Positions 6,225 to 9,908 of a stretch of DNA of 9,908 nucleotides are shown here, piece by piece. The notes under the pieces were generated by a model. That model saw only the letters and a program-made list of their open reading frames with translations. It did no database searches and was not told where the DNA came from. The translations under genes and the position numbers were made by a program. How positions within the stretch are numbered: position 1 is the stretch's first letter; each line of letters begins with the position of its first letter. This DNA is from Bradyrhizobiaceae bacterium (lineage in GTDB: Bacteria > Pseudomonadota > Alphaproteobacteria > Rhizobiales > Xanthobacteraceae), in assembly GCA_016793685.1 (NCBI GenBank), contig JAEULX010000185.1:1-9908 (forward strand), given 5' to 3'.

Positions 6225-6991
6225 GCGGACAGGTCACAGTCGAAGAGGACCTCGTCGCCGAGCGGATACGACTGCACCCGCGGCCGAATGGCGTGATCGG
6301 CGTGCGCGAGGGGGGCGAGCATGCAACTCGCCTGCCCCGACCCGAGGATGAGCGGCGCCACGACGATATGCAGCCGATCGAGACACCGCGCCGCGAGAAA
6401 GCGCGACAGCGTATCCGCGCCGCCCTCGATCAGCACGCGGCGGAATCCCTGGCCGGCAAGCGCCGCGAGGATGGCGGCGGGATCGATGCCTCCGCCGTCC
6501 GCGGGCAGTGCGAGCCGTTCGACGCCGTGCGGCCAATCAGGCGAGGCGTTGCGGCCAGTGACGACGAGCCGGCGGAGGCCGTCGTCCACGAGCAGCCGCG
6601 CCGTCGCCGGAAGGCGGCCGCGTGGGTCGATCACGACGCGCGCCGGGCTCGGCCCGGCAACGCGCCGGACCGTCAGTAGCGGGTCGTCGGCAAGCGCGGT
6701 GCCCACGCCGACCACGACGGCGTCCACCAGCGCCCGCAAGCGATGCAGATGCGCAAGACCCGCCGCTCCATTGATGAATTCGTGCCGGCCGCCAGCGGTC
6801 GCGATACGCCCGTCGATCGACTGGCCGACCTGGCCGATCACCATCAATGCATCCGTTTGCCCGGCGCGCAGCGGCCCGAAAAGAGTCTCCCACGGCGGAG
6901 GCAAAATCGCCCCTGCGCGCAATGCGTCCGGCACGTCGGCCCAGCCGTCGGACGGGACCATGCTGGACTGAGGCCAGGAAAACGTGTCCAC
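6203..6991 (-). CDS. RibD C-terminal-domain reductase (stand-alone pyrimidine/pteridine-type reductase)
   Basis: A 262-residue protein holding only the reductase (DHFR-like) half of RibD, with no zinc deaminase domain. Seen in order: IGQVGQSIDGRIAT (52-65), HLHRLRALVDAVVVGVGTALADDPLLTVR (from 81), RVVIDPRGRLP (118-128), VTGRN (144-148) and the NADPH-site LIEGGADTLSRF (187-198). In riboflavin synthesis this domain reduces the ribosylamino group of a pyrimidine. The lysine of the E. coli KLGASLDGR stretch aligns by eye with Q54, so substrate use may differ. About 47 N-terminal residues, including WETLFGPL, precede the domain. The start is uncertain: GTG 6991 gives the full frame, ATG 6961 would give 252 residues, and neither has a strong ribosome binding site. 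It converges on and overlaps the methyltransferase gene, and probably serves the same pathway (inference). Confidence 0.85.
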   Translation of the reverse strand: MDTFSWPQSSMVPSDGWADVPDALRAGAILPPPWETLFGPLRAGQTDALMVIGQVGQSIDGRIATAGGRHEFINGAAGLAHLHRLRALVDAVVVGVGTALADDPLLTVRRVAGPSPARVVIDPRGRLPATARLLVDDGLRRLVVTGRNASPDWPHGVERLALPADGGGIDPAAILAALAGQGFRRVLIEGGADTLSRFLAARCLDRLHIVVAPLILGSGQASCMLAPLAHADHAIRPRVQSYPLGDEVLFDCDLSAQRRPVG

Positions 6992-7195
6992 AGGGCTTGA
7001 TCCAGGTCTCGATACAACGATGTTACGCCACGATGATGTTACGCCTTGCGCCGAGGCGTTGCGCAGTTCCGCGACCTTATCCCGGTACGCCGCGGGGGCT
7101 CAAGCCACTGGCCGGCTGGCGCAAATCGCGGTGCATGACGACGGCGGACGGAGTAGCCGTACCCCGCCGCGGGGCACGATCATGGAGGCGACGCG
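6992..7195. other. Divergent intergenic region between the RibD-type reductase and cytochrome b561 genes
   Basis: These 204 bases separate two divergent starts and must hold any promoters for both. Visible elements are a near-tandem direct repeat (see the separate entry), a small GC-rich hairpin CCCCG/CGGGG with a 3-base loop (7162-7174), and a GGAGG ribosome binding site (7184-7188) 7 nt before the cytochrome ATG. TTGATC at 6997-7002 could be a -35 element, but no convincing -10 follows. A 71-codon frame crosses the region but shows no recognisable protein features. Confidence 0.5.
7019..7045. repeat. Direct repeat of GATGTTACGCC
   Basis: GATGTTACGCC occurs at 7019-7029 and again at 7035-7045, 16 bases apart start to start. 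Extending two bases leftward keeps 12 of 13 positions. Two direct copies at about one and a half helical turns between divergent genes could be an operator for a tandem-binding regulator, or a small local duplication. No known regulator motif is recognised. Confidence 0.5.
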
Positions 7196-7753
7196 ATGAC
7201 TGCGCGGACGATGAGCGTTCCAGGGAACCAACAAGGCTATACGCTCACCGCGCGGGTGCTGCACTGGCTGACCGCCGTCATTGTGATCGGCCTCATCCCG
7301 GCCGGCATCTACATGGTCGATGCGCCGGCCGGACCGACGCAGGACCTCGTCTTCAACCTGCACCGGTCTTTCGGCTTTCTGCTCCTGCTCATCGTGATTG
7401 TTCGGCTGTTCTATCGCCTGGGTCACCGGCCGCCGCCGCTGCCCGCGGAGATTCCCGCCTTCCAGCGCGACATCGCCCATACGGTGCATTGGACCCTCTA
7501 TGCGCTCCTGATCGCGCAGCCGATCATCGGCTGGATCGGCACCTCCGCCTACCGCGCCCCGATCACGGTGTTCTGGCTGTTTGAACTGCCGCCCATCTGG
7601 CCGGTCGATCGCGCGTTCTCCGAGAGTCTGTTCGTCGTTCACCGGTTGTTGGGATTCGCGATCGGAGGCCTCGCGCTCCTGCATATCGCGGCCGCGCTGC
7701 ATCATCACTTCATCCACAGGGACGCGGTGCTGATGCGCATGGTGCGCGGCTGA
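7196..7753 (+). CDS. Cytochrome b561-family membrane protein
   Basis: A 185-residue integral membrane di-heme cytochrome b of the bacterial b561 type (CybB/YceJ-like length). Four hydrophobic segments lie near residues 21-40, 53-75, 96-116 and 145-170. Candidate heme-ligand histidines sit in the expected places: H23 (VLHWL), H56 (NLHRSFG), H149 (VVHRLLGF) and H163 (LLHIAAA); H95 and H98 also flank TM3. The family moves electrons between membrane quinol and a periplasmic or cytosolic acceptor; E. coli CybB has been described as a superoxide:ubiquinone oxidoreductase. ATG 7196 is supported by GGAGG 7 nt upstream. The gene is monocistronic and converges on ndvA with a 9-base gap. The C-terminal HHHFIHRDAVLMRMV tail is typical of the family. 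Confidence 0.92.
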   Translation: MTARTMSVPGNQQGYTLTARVLHWLTAVIVIGLIPAGIYMVDAPAGPTQDLVFNLHRSFGFLLLLIVIVRLFYRLGHRPPPLPAEIPAFQRDIAHTVHWTLYALLIAQPIIGWIGTSAYRAPITVFWLFELPPIWPVDRAFSESLFVVHRLLGFAIGGLALLHIAAALHHHFIHRDAVLMRMVRG

Positions 7754-7755
7754 GC

Positions 7756-7773
7756 CTGCCGATTATTCGGCGG
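7756..7773. terminator. Possible bidirectional terminator hairpin at the cytochrome b561/ndvA junction
   Basis: The segment forms a 7-bp stem (one T-G wobble) with a TTAT loop: the core GCCGA (7758-7762) pairs with TCGGC (7767-7771), and two outer pairs extend it to 7756 and 7773. It falls exactly between two convergent genes, and the ndvA stop codon (7765-7763) lies in the loop. No T-run follows on either strand, so intrinsic termination is only plausible. Confidence 0.35.
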
Positions 7774-9565
7774 CGCGGATTTCGTCCGGTCCGGCAGGCG
7801 GCGGCGCCGGCGGTTCGGCGGACAGGTACTGTGCCTTGGCGAGTTCGGCGAACGGGCCGCCCTTATGCATCAATTCGTCGAAGGAGCCTGCCTCGACGAC
7901 GCGGCCATGCTCGAACATCAAAATGCGGTCGGCGCGCCTGATCGTCGCCAGCCGGTGGGCGATGACGAAGGTGGTGCGGCCCCGCATCACCTCTTCGAGC
8001 GCGACTAGCAGCTTCGCCTCGGTCTTGGCGTCGAGCGCGCTGGTCGCCTCGTCGAGAATGAGGATCGGCGGCTCCTTCAGCAGCGCGCGGGCGATCGACA
8101 GGCGCTGGCGCTCGCCGCCCGAGATGAGACGGCCGCGCTCGCCGACGCGCGCGTCGAGGCCGTTCGGATCGCGGTCGATGACGTCGAGCGCCTGGGCGCG
8201 CGCCGCGGCGTCGCGCAGGTCCGCATCGGTCGCATCGGGCTTGCCGATGCGCAGGTTCTCGGCGACCGAGCGGTTGAACAGGAGGCCTTCCTGGAACACC
8301 ACGCCGATGTTGCGGCGGAGCGATGCGAGCGTCATGTCGCGCACGTCGCGTCCGTCGATGCGGATCGCGCCAGATTGCGGATCGAAGGCGCGGTAGAGCA
8401 ATGACATCGCGGTCGATTTGCCCGCGCCGGTCGAGCCCACAAGCGCAATGCGCTCGCCCGGCGCGGCGATGAAGGTGAGGTCGGCGACCGCCGGCCGCTT
8501 GCCGTCATAGGAAAACGAGACGTCGTCGAAGGCGACCTGTCCCCTCACCCGGCCCGGATCGACCGCATCCGGCCTGTCGCGGATCGCGGGCGTCGTGTCG
8601 AACACCGCGAAGAACTCGGCGAGCCGCGGCGCCTCGGAAAACACCCGGTTGACGAACCACACCGCGTCCTGGAGGCGGGCGATCAGCATGGTCGCAAAGC
8701 CGGTGAAGGTGACGATCTCGCCGATCGAGGCGAGCCCCCGGGCGTTCAGGAGCGCGCCGAGCACGACGATGGTGAGCAGGGTGAGCGTGGTGGAGGCGCG
8801 CGTCAGCACCGCCACCACCGCCCACCAGGACAACACGGGAATCTGCGCGGCGAGCAGCCGGTCGATCACCGTCTTGAGGCCGGACACCTCCGCCTCGACC
8901 CGGGTGAAGCTGTGCACGATCGCGACATTGCCGAGCGTGTCGGAGGCCCGTTCGGCCAGCTCGGAGTAGTTGTCCTCGACGTGTTTCTGCAGCGACTCCG
9001 TCTTGCGCATGACGAAGGCGGTGAGCGCGGCGAAGATCGCGCACAGCACCAGCAGCACAAGCGCCAGCCGCCAGTTGAGCACGAGCGCGAGCGGCAGCAG
9101 CACGAAAAAGGAGACGAAGGCCGCGAGATTGTCGCGGAAGAAGGCGAGCCACAGGCCGAACAGAGCGTCCGTTCCCTGCAGCATGATTTTCATCAGTCGG
9201 CCGGAGTGCGTCGCCGAATGGTAGGCGAGCGGCAGCTCCAGCACATGCTCGAAATAGTCGGTGAGCACCCGTTGCCGTTCGCGATGCGCGAGCCGGTCGG
9301 CATAGAGCGCGACCAGCGTGCTGCAGACGATGTTGAACAGGCCGAAGCCGCACCACGCGGCGAGCAGAACGCCGAGCGCCGACCAGCGGAATGCTCCGGG
9401 ATTGTTCTGGGCGAGCGAAAGCGTATCGATGACGCGGCCGAACAGCACCGGTTCGGCGAATTGCGCGGCGGCGAGCAGAAGGTTGGCGACCGCCAGCACC
9501 CACGCAAGCCGCGCCGCCGGCGCCAGCAGCCCGAGCGTCCGCAGGTAGATGCGGATGAGATTCAT
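7763..9565 (-). CDS. ndvA: Beta-(1,2)-glucan export ABC transporter, fused permease/ATPase (NdvA family)
   Basis: A 600-residue half-transporter that as a homodimer exports cyclic beta-1,2-glucan across the inner membrane in rhizobia (Agrobacterium ChvA is the counterpart). The permease domain (about 1-320) has TM segments near 20-45, 63-88, 137-160, 163-186, 246-272 and 282-300. The opening MNLIRIYLRTLGLL and AVANLLLAAAQFAEPVLFGR resemble NdvA/ChvA. The ATPase domain shows Walker A GSTGAGKST (377-385), Q-loop Q425, signature ISGGERQR (481-488), Walker B ILILDE (501-506, catalytic E506) and H-loop H537, so it looks fully active. The C-terminus is a Pro/Ala-rich tail. ATG 9565 has a GGGGA ribosome binding site 5 nt upstream. 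The substrate call rests on family resemblance; the usual synthase partner NdvB is not in the window, but a different glucan synthase, opgH, lies about 5 kb away. Confidence 0.9.
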   Translation of the reverse strand: MNLIRIYLRTLGLLAPAARLAWVLAVANLLLAAAQFAEPVLFGRVIDTLSLAQNNPGAFRWSALGVLLAAWCGFGLFNIVCSTLVALYADRLAHRERQRVLTDYFEHVLELPLAYHSATHSGRLMKIMLQGTDALFGLWLAFFRDNLAAFVSFFVLLPLALVLNWRLALVLLVLCAIFAALTAFVMRKTESLQKHVEDNYSELAERASDTLGNVAIVHSFTRVEAEVSGLKTVIDRLLAAQIPVLSWWAVVAVLTRASTTLTLLTIVVLGALLNARGLASIGEIVTFTGFATMLIARLQDAVWFVNRVFSEAPRLAEFFAVFDTTPAIRDRPDAVDPGRVRGQVAFDDVSFSYDGKRPAVADLTFIAAPGERIALVGSTGAGKSTAMSLLYRAFDPQSGAIRIDGRDVRDMTLASLRRNIGVVFQEGLLFNRSVAENLRIGKPDATDADLRDAAARAQALDVIDRDPNGLDARVGERGRLISGGERQRLSIARALLKEPPILILDEATSALDAKTEAKLLVALEEVMRGRTTFVIAHRLATIRRADRILMFEHGRVVEAGSFDELMHKGGPFAELAKAQYLSAEPPAPPPAGPDEIRAAE

Positions 9566-9794
9566 GCCGTCCCCGCGGTGAGCAGATCAAGCCGAATGAT
9601 AGCAGGTCATAGAAGACTTGGCTTGGTCGCCTGGCTTCACGACGGGCTTAAGAGCGCTTTCCGGCAAAGCATGCCCTCGGACCTGATCCGGGGGCGCGAC
9701 CGGCTCGCCGGAGAAAATGCGACCACTCGAAGGAGAACCGGAGCGAATTCCGAGTAGATCGGAGCGGAATTCGCCTTGGCGCGGCGGGCGGCCC
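9566..9794. other. Intergenic region upstream of ndvA
   Basis: A 229-base spacer between ndvA and the NUDIX gene, both on the minus strand. The right two thirds is the palindromic repeat described separately. The ndvA-proximal part (9566-9650) must hold any ndvA promoter; TATCAT (9604-9599, minus strand) could be a -10 but lacks a clear -35 at the right distance. A 75-codon frame running through the repeat shows no protein-like features. Confidence 0.4.
9651..9776. repeat. Composite palindromic intergenic repeat of rhizobial type
   Basis: Several nested inverted repeats lie back to back. CCCTCGGA (9674-9681) pairs with TCCGGGGG (9687-9694), with one G-T wobble and a CCTGA loop. CCGG (9700-9703) pairs with CCGG (9708-9711). 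GCGAATTCCG (9743-9752) is a perfect 10-bp inverted match of CGGAATTCGC (9765-9774) with a 12-base loop. The blocks CTTTCCGGCAAAGCATG and GAAAATGCG and the GAATTCCG hairpin match, from memory, a dispersed non-coding element frequent in Hyphomicrobiales genomes. It may also act as the 3' structure of the NUDIX transcript. Confidence 0.65.
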
Positions 9795-9908
9795 TCAGAT
9801 CGGCACGAACCCATCGAAATCGCGCAGCAGCCGCCGCAGGCCCGGCTCCTCGACCGCCTTCACCGCCTTCGGAAGCTCGAACCAGCGGGCCTTCCGCTCC
9901 CCCTTCTC
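9795..9908 (-). CDS. C-terminal fragment of a probable NUDIX hydrolase
   Basis: Only the last 37 codons are in the window; the start and the NUDIX box lie beyond the right edge. The visible end contains ARWFELPKAVKAVEEPGLRRLL, which matches the usual NUDIX C-terminus (an R/W/F block after the catalytic fold, then an Ala/Val-rich helix and an EPGL...LL closing helix), as in small diadenosine/diphosphoinositol-polyphosphate-type hydrolases. Substrate class cannot be judged without the NUDIX motif. The stop TGA is at 9797-9795, followed by the palindromic repeat. The family assignment is from C-terminal pattern only. Confidence 0.6.
   Translation of the reverse strand, partial: EKGERKARWFELPKAVKAVEEPGLRRLLRDFDGFVPI

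Noticed and set aside
6984..7199. 71-codon frame overlapping the cytochrome b561 start
   Set aside because: No ribosome binding site, no recognisable composition, and it overlaps the start region of the RibD-type gene; treated as intergenic.
8912..9757. 281-codon plus-strand frame and 361-codon minus-strand frame (8505-9590) overlapping ndvA
   Set aside because: The ndvA frame has every ABC motif; these are alternative-frame shadows.
9587..9814. 75-codon minus-strand frame in the ndvA upstream spacer
   Set aside because: It runs through the palindromic repeat and overlaps the NUDIX 3' end; likely non-coding.
1..9908. CRISPR array, tRNA or rRNA genes, transposase or integrase
   Set aside because: Read for on both strands; no regularly spaced repeats, cloverleaf or transposase-like motifs were seen.

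Overview
The window is GC-rich chromosomal DNA, most likely from an alphaproteobacterium of the order Hyphomicrobiales (Rhizobiales). Three things point there: an NdvA-type beta-glucan exporter, an OpgH-type glucan synthase, and an intergenic palindromic element of a kind I recall as common in that order. The genus cannot be fixed from the sequence alone. I see no rRNA, tRNA, CRISPR array, insertion sequence or phage gene. Gene density is very high and no gene-free stretch exceeds 300 bases.

Region 1 (1-2862, minus strand) is an overlapping operon. It holds opgH (membrane GT2 glucan glucosyltransferase), then an FkbM-family SAM methyltransferase overlapping it by 25 bp, then the start of a multi-pass membrane protein coupled by a GTGA overlap and cut by the window edge. 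A 95-bp divergent spacer with a candidate opgH promoter separates it from region 2.

Region 2 (2958-6224, plus strand, plus 6203-6991, minus strand) is the most interesting part. Four tightly coupled plus-strand genes encode an MDR dehydrogenase, a QueD/6-pyruvoyltetrahydropterin-synthase-like protein, a GT4 glycosyltransferase and a class I SAM methyltransferase. A RibD-type reductase converges on them with a 22-bp 3' overlap. The QueD-like protein has lost the catalytic Cys and His and one zinc-ligand His. Together these look like an uncharacterised pathway that modifies a pteridine- or pyrimidine-derived compound by reduction, glycosylation and methylation. That reading is inference.

Region 3 (7196-9565) has a cytochrome b561-family membrane protein (plus strand) converging on ndvA (minus strand), with a short hairpin at the junction. 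OpgH and NdvA sit about 5 kb apart, while neither usual partner (OpgG, NdvB) is in view.

Region 4 (9566-9908) is a 229-bp spacer with a composite palindromic repeat, then the C-terminal end of a probable NUDIX hydrolase (minus strand) cut by the right edge.
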